Shown here piece after piece: positions 24,262 to 35,935 of a stretch of 64,000 nt of DNA. A program made the translations under genes and the position numbers. Origin of the DNA: Batrachochytrium dendrobatidis JAM81 (lineage: Eukaryota > Chytridiomycota > Chytridiomycetes > Rhizophydiales); NCBI RefSeq assembly GCF_000203795.2, contig NW_006281115.1, positions 85,632 through 149,631 of the forward strand, given 5' to 3'. Below the pieces are notes generated by a model that had not been told where the DNA came from, did not search any database, and was given only the letters and a program-made list of their open reading frames with translations. Numbering within the stretch: position 1 is the stretch's first letter; each line of letters begins with the position of its first letter.

Positions 24262-25189
24262 TTACTTTTTGATTTCAACTTCAACAGGCTTGACTGGATT
24301 TATTTTGAAGCCATCTTCAATCAAAGTAGATTTGGTAGGGACATTTGTACCACGCTTGACAGCATCTCGTGCACCAACACGGAACAACCATTTTTTAAGA
24401 TGCGGTAAACTGTCCAGAGGCAGACCAAGACGATCATAGGCAGCAACCCATCCAAAGCATGCAATGTCGGCAATAGAATAATTACCAACAATGTATTCGC
24501 GACCATCAGACAATTGGGTTTCGAGAACTTTAAAAAGACGAAGGGTTTCATCAGTATATCTGTTGATACCATATGGGATTTTTTCTGGAGCGTATATAAC
24601 AAAGTGATTTGCTTGACCCTGTATATCAAAGATGAGATGAGTTGACAACATCAGACCAGTTTGCAGTAGTAAAGTGCAAAGAGTTGATTATCTATCCCAA
24701 GTAGGATAGAAACAGTCATAAGAGTCATTTTACATGAGCAAATCTTAAATACCATCATTGGACCTAATCCGCCCATCTGCCACATAACCCATTGAATTGT
24801 TTGGCTACGAAGATTAGCATCAGCAGAAAGCAGCTTATGTTCAGGATCGTAGTGCTCTGCAAGATACAGCAAGATTGCTCCACTTTCAAACACCGCAAAG
24901 TTGTCTCTCTTGCCATCGACAATAGTGGGAATACGACCATTTGGATTTAGCTTGAGAAACCAGTCTTCCTTCTGCTCTGAAGATTTGAAAGAAATGGCAT
25001 GAACCTTGTATGGAAGAGCAAGTTCTTCAAGGGCAATGGATGCCTTCCATCCATTAGGAGTGCCTGGTATTGAACAGTTAGATAAAACCGCAGTCTATTA
25101 ACAAGATGGTCATAGCAATGGATACAACTCATCATGATCAAGACATAGATGGCTTACCAACAGTGTAAAGTGTGATTTCACCAGACATG
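24262..25189 (-). CDS. glutathione S-transferase
   Basis: Three exons, 25189-25159, 25063-24753 and 24618-24262, give 232 residues. The thioredoxin-like N-terminal domain starts [20 protein letters not shown] and contains the glutathione-binding [12 protein letters not shown] and [14 protein letters not shown]. The all-helical C-terminal domain has the conserved folding motif [20 protein letters not shown]. The sequence is of the bacterial/fungal YfcG-Ure2p (nu-like) type, where a threonine or asparagine near TPNGWK replaces the catalytic tyrosine or serine. The likely role is cytosolic glutathione-dependent detoxification or disulfide reduction. The first exon is only 31 bases. MITE copy C lies just upstream. 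Confidence 0.92.
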
Positions 25190-25451
25190 ATCAAGTTGCA
25201 ATGAAAACAGTTGAATGCAGACCAAGCAATTGGCTCGACTAACCCTTGAATATATAGCAACGCATGAATCTTGCCAGGTTGGCTAATATCAACGGATAAA
25301 CTCCAACTGACTGTAAAATACTGTAAATATCCGATGCCGTCATCTAGTATTTACAAGACGTCATGGCTACGAAGCTTTAGATCTTTATTGTTGATCCTAA
25401 CAAGCAATCGGTTGGAATAATGCATGTGTGAATATCCATCGCTCGCGCTTA

Positions 25452-25774
25452 TTGCAACCGTGTTCATATAAAATGGTACATTCTTGTATCTCGCCTGATT
25501 TGCTTTCAAGTATATACAAGGGTTGATTTCCTACTACAAACTCATCTTGAATAGAATTCTCACTTGAATAAACATTCATTGCAGTCTAAACTCACAGATA
25601 CCTTTGCGTTCTATTCAATAAACAATAATGACATGTCCCAGAAATATATCCAATCAACTAAAAGGTTTAAAACAGTGTTGTCCAGCAAATCGACACTCAT
25701 CGTTTTATAAAACTAGCTGTTTATTATGTATTTCGTCACTCTTGGTGTTCCATTTTACGTGAATACGACTGCAA
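25452..25774. mobile_element. MITE-like element, copy C
   Basis: About 323 bases. The left end is TTGCAACCGTGTTCATATAA followed by AATGGTACA, and the right end GGTGTTCCATTTTACGTGAA then TACGACTGCAA. The two ends are inverted repeats. The interior shows the family's words (TATTGCAACC; GACACTCATCG) but is shorter than copy B. It lies between ATG22 and the glutathione S-transferase gene. Confidence 0.75.
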
Positions 25775-25889
25775 AATGCATCTCCAACCCATGAATGCAG
25801 ATTAAAAACGAATAGTGATTGGCATATATTGTTTTAAAAAACATGGTAAAAAATAACCAATATACACACTATTTTTATCGATTCTTGGT

Positions 25890-28493
25890 CTAGGAGTTGA
25901 CAGGACGAGATGAAGGTCTATTTTCCATGTAAGGAAACTCTGACAGGTCAAGAGAAGAAGCATGAACTGATGGCGGCATTTGAATCGCTGGCACTTGAGA
26001 TTGAGCATAAGGCAGTGTGCCTTTTGCTGCAGTTGTACTCAATGTATCTGAACGTATTGATCCACCTGCTGTTCCATAGTTGGATGGAGGTGGACGAAAT
26101 GCTGTGGATGTGGCAATAGATGTCGGCATGGTAGGATATGGTGGTTGATCGCTCATATTTGGATGACTAGTATAAAGAGTATCCCGTGAAGATGAATTCT
26201 CTTTAGCATAAGAAGTATTGGCGTTTGGAGAATCATGGGGCTGAGGAGTGCGTGAACGAGTTGATGCAGCATATGGAGATGGACTGTTGGCACGACTGGG
26301 TTGACTGTTTGAAGGATAAGGATCCACTTTCATGGGAAAATCATTTTTATCCTCTTGTTCAGGGAACTCTCTATCATACTCGGCACCTTGTGGAACAAAA
26401 TCTTGCATAATGACCACTTCTTGTTCAGAACCGCTGGAAAGAATTTTGGCATCATGGCGTCCTTGATCGAGATCTACCATCCATAATAAAGGCAACGATA
26501 CAAGGAAAAACACAATCAACCAAATCATGCCATACCGTGCACTGGTTCCTTGTGCAATGAATCCAATAATAACCGAGGAAAGCCATGTTGAAACACGGTC
26601 AGTAAGAACGTAAAAGCCAAAGAATTCACACTCTTGTCCAGCAGGAATCAATTCAGAATACATGACTTTGGTAAATGCAACAGATGAACCATAGAAGAAT
26701 CCACCCCAGGCACTTAGAATGTATGCTTCGTAAGCGTGAACCAAACCAAACGTATGTGTGAATGCTCCAATCAAAGCATAAACTGGAATCAATGCAAACA
26801 TGGATACGCTAACAAGGAGCATAATATGTGTAGAAATATGCGATTTGTTTTGGATTTGCACGCAAGCCAGAGATCCCAAAATGGAAAACACGGGAATTAG
26901 ATTTCCAATAGTCAGAGTATGAAAGTCGCTAAGTTGAAGAATATCCCGCAAATACAAAGCACTGACGACGCCGAGGGTGTTCATACCACCACCAAAGAAA
27001 AAGTAGGAAGCGAGGAAACGGAAGGTGTGTTTGATTTCCTTTCGATTTTTGAACGATTGCAAGGCTTACATGGTAAAAAGATGACATGTTAATAAGACGG
27101 CTAATCCAACAATCAGTTCTTGTAATGAGCCAATAATCACCTTTTTTCCATGAAAAAAATATGACACGGGAAGTGCCGTGAGAAAGTTTGGGTCCAGGAC
27201 GAGCATTGAGATACCTTATTGCAATAACTCCAACAATGAGCCAAAACACGCCAGTAGCACAAATAACACCTTCTTTGATTCCAATTCCATTTCCAACAAC
27301 ACTAATGAGACCACCACCTACAGAAAGGAAAATGAACGAGGTTGCAAACCCATAGACGTTGTTGTACATCTGCACCCAATTAGCACGTTCGTGGTAAGGC
27401 ATTGTTTTGAGAACAACACTTTCGATAACTTGTCCAAAATCATTGATTTGACGCTCCTGACTATTTTTAGTACGAGTGGAAGTATCAGACGGATTTCCAT
27501 TAGATTTTGCAGGAATTTGATGAAACTTGACAAGAGGATCGCAACGAACAAGCAAAGGAAAATAGGCTTCCAAAAAAACAGTCGAGAATCCCTGGAACGA
27601 CGTGCTAATGATTAGCAATAGTCCAGCAAGCCAATATAGACCTGCACGCAATATACCAGATAAAGTGTCAACATTCAGATATAATTATGGTTTCATCAGT
27701 ATTTAAATATTAAAGCAACATACTTGGAGTATAAGCCAAAGGAATGATAATACTAGCGCCAGCACCAACAACACCTGTGATAATCAACAAACTACGCCGA
27801 TAAAATCCATAGTCACCGAAAGCAGACAATCCCAACAAAACGAAAATTTGGATAATAACGGCGACAGTAGCAACAAATCCGAGATAACTGACTGTATTGA
27901 TATACGAACCACCAATTGGAAGAACGCAGTTTGGAGTAGTTCCATTTACTGGAGATGGGCCAGAACATGGTAGACTATATGAATATAAATGTTGGCCATC
28001 ACACACAACACAAGCAAATGGTTAGTGTATTTACAAAAAAAGACGAGTGCATTCAGACCAAGACTAGATGAACAGAGTGGAAAGTGATTCGACATGAACC
28101 ACAATAGTAATCAAGTCTGTCATGAACCATTACTCTCCAGATGGACTGACATGAACCATTACTTTCCAGATGGATTGTCATGGCTAATATTCAACCTGAT
28201 TCTGATAAAAACGCCACAGTCTACGCTCACCTTGTTTGCTCATACACTCCGGCACCTTTCACAAGGTCATCAATAAGAAATAATCCTACAAGTCGTCCAA
28301 TGCCACCCGAAGCAGCAAGTCCAGCACCATATAACCAATAAGCTCGGTATTCACGAACTGTAGTTTCTGGTGGATCATTACTAGCTGGTGCTTGAACAGA
28401 GCTAGGTGCTAAAATAGATGGAGAACCTGCACGATATGTAATCTTTGAATTCGACCGACTCAAGTTAGTTACTGATGCAGCAGATGATTGCAT
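25890..28493 (-). CDS. ATG22: autophagy-related vacuolar amino-acid effluxer ATG22 (MFS)
   Basis: Four exons, 28493-28231, 27974-27724, 27641-27141 and 27064-25890, give 729 residues. About twelve membrane helices are visible, starting with YWLYGAGLAASGGIGRLVGL and ending in YGMIWLIVFFLVSLPLLWMV. The ATG22 family signature blocks are present: LPCSGPSPVNGTTPNCVLP, SFQGFSTVFLEAYFPLLVR, MYNNVYGFATSFIFLSVGGG, FFFGGGMNTLGVVSALYLRD and AFTKVMYSELIPAGQECEFF. ATG22 exports amino acids from the vacuole after autophagic breakdown. The last 170 residues are a Ser/Pro-rich cytosolic tail unusual in length for the family. Intron 1 is long (256 bases) and carries a tandem repeat. Confidence 0.94.
28091..28180. 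repeat. tandem repeat inside ATG22 intron 1
   Basis: Two nearly identical 30-base units (CATGAACCATTACTCTCCAG then ATGGACTGA, at 28121 and 28150) follow a diverged third unit at 28092. All lie within intron 1 of ATG22. They do not resemble the MITE ends. Confidence 0.8.
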
Positions 28494-29222
28494 CCTTCTT
28501 ATGTTGATGTTCTAACTGGCGTCAACGTATCGATAAAAAATAATAAAAAAGCAAACTCGCTAGACGAATGCAGTTTCGACTAGCAGTGGATGAGGGAGGA
28601 AAGAAAGGATCAATAAGAAGGAAGGAAAGGGATCGATGAGGAGGAAGAAGAAGGAAAGCGACGGACGATACTTCACAGGAAAATACGGTACACAAGCATG
28701 CCTGCATCCTTGCGATACAGTGCCGCATCTCGAAAGCATGCACTTGAAACGCCAGATATTTGGACTCGCGATCAAAGTGTCATGAATCAATTCAATCGTT
28801 TGCATAGTGCTGTTTGTTTGGCTTGGCTCGTAGATGGTCTATACCTTGAACTAGATTACATTCAATAAACTCTTGCAAATACCGCCTGAGGATGCTCTGT
28901 TATTACCTTGATGTCTGGTGTTGAAAATTTTGGCCATTAACAAAATGGTATCTACTAGTTCATATCCCAACCAGCTGTATTGGTCTTGTTGTTTATATCA
29001 CTATGCTTTATTATACTGTTTTCCATTCAAACTACATCTATTGGCCAGATTATAGTCCTCTATTCGTGCTGCTGAGCTCGCCCTATCTGCTTCTATTTTT
29101 CATCCCGCCCCATTTTAAAAGCCATGGCATTTACTCTGGTCTAGAATCCCATTCTTTAGATAATACACCAGCCATCTGCTTTCATGTATATAACCACCAT
29201 TACTAATAACCACTTTTTACCA
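28494..29222. other. divergent promoter region with purine-rich tract
   Basis: About 730 bases between ATG22 (leftward) and roadblock (rightward). From about 28585 to 28665 the plus strand is almost pure A/G (GAGGGAGGAAAGAAAGGATC and similar), a stretch able to form unusual structure or bind GAGA-type factors. No coding exon was found. Confidence 0.6.
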
Positions 29223-29870
29223 ATGTCTTGTAACAAACATGCGGAAATCTCGCGACTGGAAACTAGTCAGCCACGCTCACCAAGGATACCAACAAGGATT
29301 ATAACGATGTAGAGACTGCTCTCACTCGCATTCAAGCACACAAGGGTGTTCAGGGTAGGCTGTATCATGACTTTGCCTTGACTCACTGCCACAATGCTTC
29401 AATGCTCAACGGGTGTATATATTACCTTGCTTGCCACATTTTCTAAGCCAACACTTTTCACTTTCAATCCAGGTATTGTCATTGCCACGCATGAGGGATC
29501 TGTCATCCGATCTACACTGGACAACATCCAAACACCCCAGATTTCAACCTTGGTAGTTCAACTCGCTGCAAGGGGAAAAAGCGTTGTTCGTGATTTAGAT
29601 CCCGAAGTACGCAGTATCGCATTGTTTTCATCAATACCTTGTCCAATCCTTGGTATCCATAACCACTAATCTGTTTAAACTTTGCCAATCTAGGACGAGC
29701 TTACTTTTTTACGTATTCGATCAAAGAAACATGAAATCATGGTTGCTGAAAGTAAGCAACTATTTCCCATTCTAATCTACACTTTGCAAAACTAACATTT
29801 ACTATCAACCATGTAAAATACAGCAAAACAGTATCTGCTGATCGTCATCCAAAACCCACATGAACTTTAA
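29223..29870 (+). CDS. DYNLRB: dynein light chain, roadblock/LC7 type
   Basis: Exons 29223-29229, 29271-29354, 29473-29606, 29694-29751 and 29824-29870 give 109 residues. The body matches roadblock closely: VETALTRIQAHKGVQGIVIA, EGSVIRSTLDN, RGKSVVRDLDPEDELTFLRI, RSKKHEIMVAE and QYLLIVIQNPHEL. It binds the dynein intermediate chain and serves cytoplasmic and intraflagellar-transport dyneins, which fits a flagellated fungus. The 7-base first exon (ATGTCTT) is my best reading: it gives MSSTLTKD and an intron of 41 bases with donor GTAACA. Without it the second exon has no start, so exon 1 is less certain than the rest. Confidence 0.9.
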
Positions 29871-29986
29871 TCAACTGTTTTAGAATAAACCAAATAGCAT
29901 TCGGTGCTTTATCCAACATGCTATAATAGAACTATATATTTCGAGACAATGTTTACTAAAACGATTGTGATGAGTATATTTAAAAC

Positions 29987-32900
29987 CTATAATGCCATTT
30001 GGAGATTCTCCAAAAACGCAGATAAATCATCCTTTTGGACATAAACAGCAGATGCCTCGAAACTATCGTGCTTTAATTCTACCCCAATCTGCTCTGCTGC
30101 ACTCTGGAAAGCAAGACCAAACGGACTGATTGGATTGCATAACAAATAAAATATGTGAGTAAAGATAAAAACAAAAAAAAAGAATACATCATCATACTTT
30201 TTGTGCGCATCTCCAATATATTGAGTCTCTGATCTACCCAAAACAAGACAGGATGACGCATCCTTATCCAAACACGCAACCAAAACAAATGGAAGTCGTT
30301 TAGAAGACTTGCGATGCTCCTACAAAAACACAAATTTAAATAAAATCATCAGTCGGATATTGACTGGATGGTTTGAAAACATAAAAAGACGACTCAACTG
30401 CAAAAGCATCCATGAGAAATCCCATCAAACGGTGCAAGATCATAATAGATGACCCAAATACTGCTGCATCGCTCCCTGCACCGACAGTATTTGATCCACT
30501 AGTGCTTACACCGTCACTAGCAAGCGACAAAAGCGATAACATTTGAAACTTTTGAAGTGTTTGTACAGATTTTTTATCAAGCAGCATCATCCCAGTACGC
30601 ACCAGAATACGTTGAATATGAATAGCAAGCAAAATCCCATGATGCAACCAATGAACACTGAAAAAACATGCATGTTAACACTCGAAAGCAATCAAATCAG
30701 TCAATCGTCTCGATCAAATCAACTCACCTATCTAGTGCATCGTACGCGGTGTAAAAATTACGTATCCAATCAGGCTGATCATCACCACCTTCTTGGGCAT
30801 AATTGCTATCAGCTAATATACGCAAAGCAATGCTCCCCGCATTGGATCGTGTGCCCACACCACCACCAACTAGACCTTGATCACCCAAGTCACGTTCATC
30901 TCCTTGTGCATGTCCAGATATGATATCTCCTGTATCACTCGCTCGCGCACCACCACCGTATTTCCGTCGTGTCCGGTCAGCAGAAAGTGGAGCAGCAAGA
31001 CTTAGTCTTGCCTCGTATCCACTCGCACTTGTGCATCCAGCACCCGTCGATAATGTTGTAGCACCACAATCTATTAACGCTGCCAACGAATAGGCAACAT
31101 CCGTGGCAGAAAGTGGGGTATTGTGGCCATAATTGCGTATAAATGATGGGAAAATCAAGTCGGGCATATTAAATCGTGGTGCTAAATCTTGAAGTTTGGG
31201 TTTGATTCGTTCTTTAAATAATAACCCCATTTCTCTATAGCTTTGTCTGGACTCTTTTTGTGGAAACCTAATATTCACAAAATATCAGTATTTGCAAAAA
31301 TGTCTGTACAGTCAATCAGTGTTTGACATACCCCATTTTCACAAGTAAATTGGTGAGTCTTTGACGACCCTTTGAACGCCAAATACCAAGCTTAGTAGCA
31401 ACATACTCTGAGTGGAACATACTGTCATACATATTCCAGTGCCTCAAAAGCATTAACCGAAAATCTTCATGATAGTGAATGCTATAATCATCAGCACTTC
31501 GACCACTCGGAACAGTAGTCATTGAATTTGCTGCACTAAACGTTGAAGTTCGTAATGGTCGTTCTCCAAAGAGATCATCATCATCGTAGCTCAATCCCAG
31601 TACATCTTGAAGACTAGATGTTGTATCTGCATTAGTTATTCCACCAGCTGGAAATGGTTCGCTTGACCGGCCTTCTCTAATAGTTGTCAGATTCACTTCC
31701 TCTTGGTACGATTTGACAAGATCAATATACTTGACAAGAGAAACTTTGTTTTGGATATACTGATCCGTAAGTCCAACGATTCCGTACCAAAGATAATCGC
31801 TGTTTGATCTGCCAAGCTGTGAGGCAAGAGCAAACATGAGTCCAGATGCTGCCATGCCATGATACGTGCCGCCCGAATAGTATTCTGCAATTTGGCGTTG
31901 ATACTCTCGTCTTCTTCGTCGCTTTTCTCGTTGTCTTGCACGCTTGCTTGATCCCAGTTGATTGGCCGAGTTTATTGTTTCGGATTTGCGCTTGCGATAG
32001 TTTGGTATATCAGACAACTCTATCAAAGATTCGGCATCGGCGTTTGAATGTTTTATAATGGATTCTTTTGTACGCTTTGGTGTTAATTCAGACTGGCTTT
32101 CAAGATTGTCGGAATCCACCTCTTCATCAGTATCGCTTTTGCCAATCGAGTCTTGATCATCTTCAAAGTCTTGCTTAAAACCCCCACTTTCATTAGTATG
32201 CATGTCGGTTTCTTCATCTTCATCTAGTGCAGTTGTATCACTTTCGTCTTCGTCACTTGATTCGTCCCCGTCAAACTAAATGACACGCAAGATCCAAAAG
32301 TCATGAGTAAATCCTAGCAAATCAATACATTTTCTTATAAACAAACAGCATAGTACCTCAAGCTCTTCAAACGCCTTTTGCAAATCCTTCATTTCCACAA
32401 TATCTCCATCATCTAGCACTTGAATCTAAATTTAAAAGAGTTGAATGTTAATAGTTGATGTCACATGGCATCAATAGGTTGAGGTTCAGTACTCGGTTGA
32501 ATTGATGGTCAAATATACCTGAGCAGATCCAAAGATATTCTTCAAATTCAGTGGGCGATGTGCGTCCAAAACATAAACCGTGACATCCTTTTCTAGTGTT
32601 AAAAATTCTTCCAGATCGACCATTCCGCCAGCATTGATCATGATAATACTTGTCAGCTATATAATAAAGCAATTTGATCATTGATAAAATGTAATACGAT
32701 AATGAGCCAAGTTATTCTAATCAAATGAAAATCAACTTGATATAAATGTAACGATAATCTAATTACATCTGTGTTTCCTGCAATGAGAATATCGTTTGCA
32801 TCTCCCAGACCATTGTATCCGGATACTGGGACTATTCTGTACAATATGCAATCTGACTTTAACAGTGTCTGAGTATTTCCAGCAGCAGTAATATAGCAGA

Positions 32901-33333
32901 CGGTTTATGTAATAGAAGGATTAAAATACATTAGAATCGATTAGTGAATATTCTATAACCATTGAATAGAAACATGTTGAATTTTGTAGTAGAATAAGCC
33001 GACTCTACAAGAATCTATTTGAAATTAAAGCGACATGAATCAGGATCTATAACCATCTGTACTCAGTGATTCTATACACATGTGGCTATAAATATCCAGC
33101 TTGAACAAGAAATAGTAGCCATGATAACAAGATGAAACAACATTTGGTTTTAAACACACCACCAATATCTTGAGGCAGCATAGTGAATCCACATCAGGGG
33201 CTACAAAGATTAAAACAGATGTCTTTGCAGAGTAAAAGGAAGTTGCAGTAGAATTGGTAGTAGAGTGTCCCAGAGCAGTATCTCTAATTTGTTCATATGC
33301 CTTATCTAGCAAAGAAAAGGGAGTAAATCCCAT
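29987..33333 (-). CDS. CDC45: DNA replication initiation factor CDC45
   Basis: Nine exons: 33333-33160, 32868-32767, 32656-32519, 32425-32357, 32275-31332, 31267-30728, 30657-30381, 30319-30198 and 30125-29987, totalling 834 residues. Conserved blocks are VLIFVAPDVDSLCCLKIL and YRIVPVSGYN (DHH-like fold), VYVLDAHRPLNLKNIF, LMLLRHWNMYDSMFHSEYVA, KGRQRLTNLLVKMGFPQKES, NMPDLIFPSFIRNYG, and FGLAFQSAAEQIGVELKHDS near the end. CDC45 joins MCM and GINS to form the CMG replicative helicase. It is longer than the human protein (566) because of an acidic/basic linker (about 135-260) and a Gly-rich insert near 31050-30820. The donor ending exon 7 (GTTTTC at 30380) is the least certain boundary; everything else is phase-consistent. 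Confidence 0.94.
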
Positions 33334-33354
33334 TCTATGCAGTATTAATTGTGG

Positions 33355-33428
33355 TGATTTCCAGACAATTTAGTTTTGATGATTTCCAGACAATTTAATT
33401 GATTTTCAGACAACTTTAGTTTTGATAA
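33355..33428. repeat. imperfect tandem repeat in CDC45 upstream region
   Basis: Three diverged units of GATTTCCAGACAATTTAGTT (about 25 bases apart) lie directly upstream of the CDC45 start. The third unit reads GATTTTCAGACAACTTTAGT. Confidence 0.75.
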
Positions 33429-33446
33429 ACTTTGTCCAGATTAAGT

Positions 33447-33452
33447 CACGTG
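33447..33452. promoter_or_regulatory. CACGTG E-box upstream of CDC45
   Basis: The palindrome TCACGTGA lies about 115 bases upstream of the CDC45 start codon. It matches the core bound by basic helix-loop-helix factors such as Cbf1. Only the word is seen; a functional role is inference. Confidence 0.35.
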
Positions 33453-33541
33453 ATAATTCCAATCAAAAGTGTTGAAATCTGACATTCAATTATTATAAAG
33501 AATAGCCAATAATCACACTATGAATTTATTTAATGATTGAT

Positions 33542-35674
33542 TTATAGCTCGGAATGATCAATTTCCGGATCATCTGGTTTGGATTGTTCATCTGTGTCTG
33601 TTGAATCCACACCAGATTTATCTGCAATACTTTCAGATTGAAAAGTACTAGATTTGGAATCTTTATCCTTATCATCAGTCGATAATTTAGAAAATTCTTC
33701 AATCAAAATATCCATTGGGACGTTCCCCTGCTTTTCCTTGATGGCTTCAAGTTTCTTAAATATCTGATCCAACTTCTTATCCTCCAAAGAACTCCCTTGT
33801 TCTACTGTCGAATCTGTATCCAGCTCAGTATCAGAGTCAGAATACGTTGTCTTGAACACTTGTGTGTTGTCATAAGACACGTACATGCCATTATGATCTA
33901 ATCCAACCACGTTCCATAAAATCTCATTTTTCTCATTAAAGTCGTAAAACATGTACCCCTATAATAACAATAACACATAAATATCCATCGTATTTCTTTC
34001 AACAAAAAACACAGATTTACCTTGACAATTGTCCCCTTGAATGCTGGAAACAAAACTTTGGATTCAGCAGTATTTCCACTATCAATATAGTTAAACTCGA
34101 GTAGCATTTGGTTGTAAATGTCAACGTGCAGTCTTGACATAACGTAGTGATTTTCTTCATACCGCTGCTTGAAAATAATTGGACGAGACGAGGTCTATGT
34201 CGGCATCAGTGATTCAGAAGAAACAATATACCCAAATTAAATTAACACTCATCGACCCATTGAGCTGGCATTACCATTACAACCTAATATCTGAAAAATT
34301 GAACTTACTTGGGGAAAATACACCACACTGCTTGTGGGAATTTCTGTATCGTATTCAATTCCTACAATAATATCTATACCCTCAGAAAACTGGACTACTA
34401 TATCAAACATATACGTTGAATAAGAGCCAAGTTCAACCAATCCCAAAATAGGCTTGCCGTTAGTGTATTCGTATACACTCTCGGGAATGCCCAACTGAAT
34501 CTCATCGACTACAGAATAGAGCTGAACGCGATCATCTTGATCAATCCACACAATCCATCTGAATTCTGGATCGCCCATGATTGCAAACTTGGACCTGTCG
34601 CTGGGGTTTGCAAGCGGAGATTTGATGTCGATCGTTTTTTCAGATAACTTTTCGCCAGTAACAAGTTCAAGATTGATGAGAATGATTGAGGAATCATCTC
34701 GAGTACCAACAACAAGGAATGAGTCTTTGCCAGTTACAAGACGCTGAAATCGAACTGCCGAACTATATCAAACCATTTAGTGTCGAGTATATTTCAAACC
34801 ACAATTTCAGATTCTACCAATTTTAAACTCACTCTTCAGGTTTAAATGACCATACAATAGTACCTATGCTTGTAAGATAGGTGATTTGTCGTCCTCCACA
34901 AAGCGTAGCAAACGAAACCACTTGAACTTCATTATCTACAAGAAATGCAACATCATACGATTCCTTGGCATCTACAAGCTCATCAAGATCAGTAATTTCT
35001 GTGCGAGCATAAGCCGCACCTGTCTTTGCATCCCAAACACCGACATATTCGCCAAGATCTCCAGAGAGCGTAACGAGAGCTAATGTGTTTTTAAAAGTGC
35101 AAACATGATCAATTCACCATACATTGATCAATTGCAGAAATATGTCGACACAATATATTAATCCTACTTGAAAGATCCAGTGCAAGACATCGAAACGTTT
35201 CTCCAGCATTCAAAGTAATATTCTGCTGGAATCCAGAACTGGTCTTGTTCAGATGAGCAAATGAATTATGGCTCGAAAGAACAACCAAATCTGAATTTTC
35301 GAATCCTAGAAACTCAGTGTCCAATGATGCCTTCATTGGCAAATACCTGAAATTAGACCCAACAATTGGTCGAGTTAGTCCTTTCTGCCATTGAAACTAG
35401 ACATGCGATAAAGAACTTGAACATACCATGACTGAGTTACGCCCATAGAATATGGAGAGTTATCTGGAGGTCCTGCATCTTGTTGTTGGAATGAATTGGA
35501 TTCAATGTCAAAATCGTTTGAAAGTGTATCAGTTTCAGTAGAAGTTTGGACTGTTACATCAGTTTTAGTAGAAGTTTGGTCTGTTACATCAGTTTCAGCA
35601 CACACAATGTATTGACTGTCATTAAACAGTCCTAATAAAACTGCTGCTGCAGACAGTAAAGTACAGTATCGCAT
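33542..35674 (-). CDS. secretory-pathway protein with HSEL C-terminus, function unknown
   Basis: Six phase-consistent exons, 35674-35427, 35346-35123, 35079-34833, 34762-34309, 34194-34021 and 33958-33542, give 587 residues. A signal peptide is clear (MRYCTLLSAAAVLLGLFNDS, cleavage near VCAE). A Thr/Asp-rich stretch with a duplicated TDVT.QTST unit follows. The middle (about 90-460) is beta-rich with propeller-like strands (YVGVWDAKTG, TSIGTIVWSF, FRWIVWIDQDDRVQLYSV). A coiled and acidic tail ends in EIDHSEL. HSEL resembles the HDEL/KDEL signal for retrieval to the endoplasmic reticulum, so a soluble ER-lumen protein is likely. I considered EMC1 because of the propeller, but the length, missing C-terminal membrane helix and lack of shared motifs argue against it. 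Family unknown. Confidence 0.82.
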
Positions 35675-35935
35675 GAATTCAAATTCGCTTGTCAAATAAT
35701 GTGGAAATGGTAAAGCTATTCAAGTTCATTCGCATTCAACTAAAATACCATTCAAGCATATATTCTATTCAAATGTCTATACAATCAACGAACGTCACAC
35801 TCATTAAACTGTCGAGCATTCTCGAAAAATCAGTGTTTTAAACTCGACAGTTAAAAGGGATTCTTGATATATTTTGTAGTTTAATAAGACGTCTAGTCAA
35901 TCTCTTGCTTGGCCAGATTAGATAGTATTTGAAGG

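Noticed and set aside
30543..30923. 126-codon plus-strand ORF over CDC45
   Set aside because: Antisense to conserved CDC45 exons; His/Gln-rich composition is the shadow of the CDC45 sense codons.
33542..35674. EMC1 as identity of the HSEL-ending protein
   Set aside because: The beta-propeller impression is similar, but the length, lack of a C-terminal membrane helix and absence of shared motifs do not fit.
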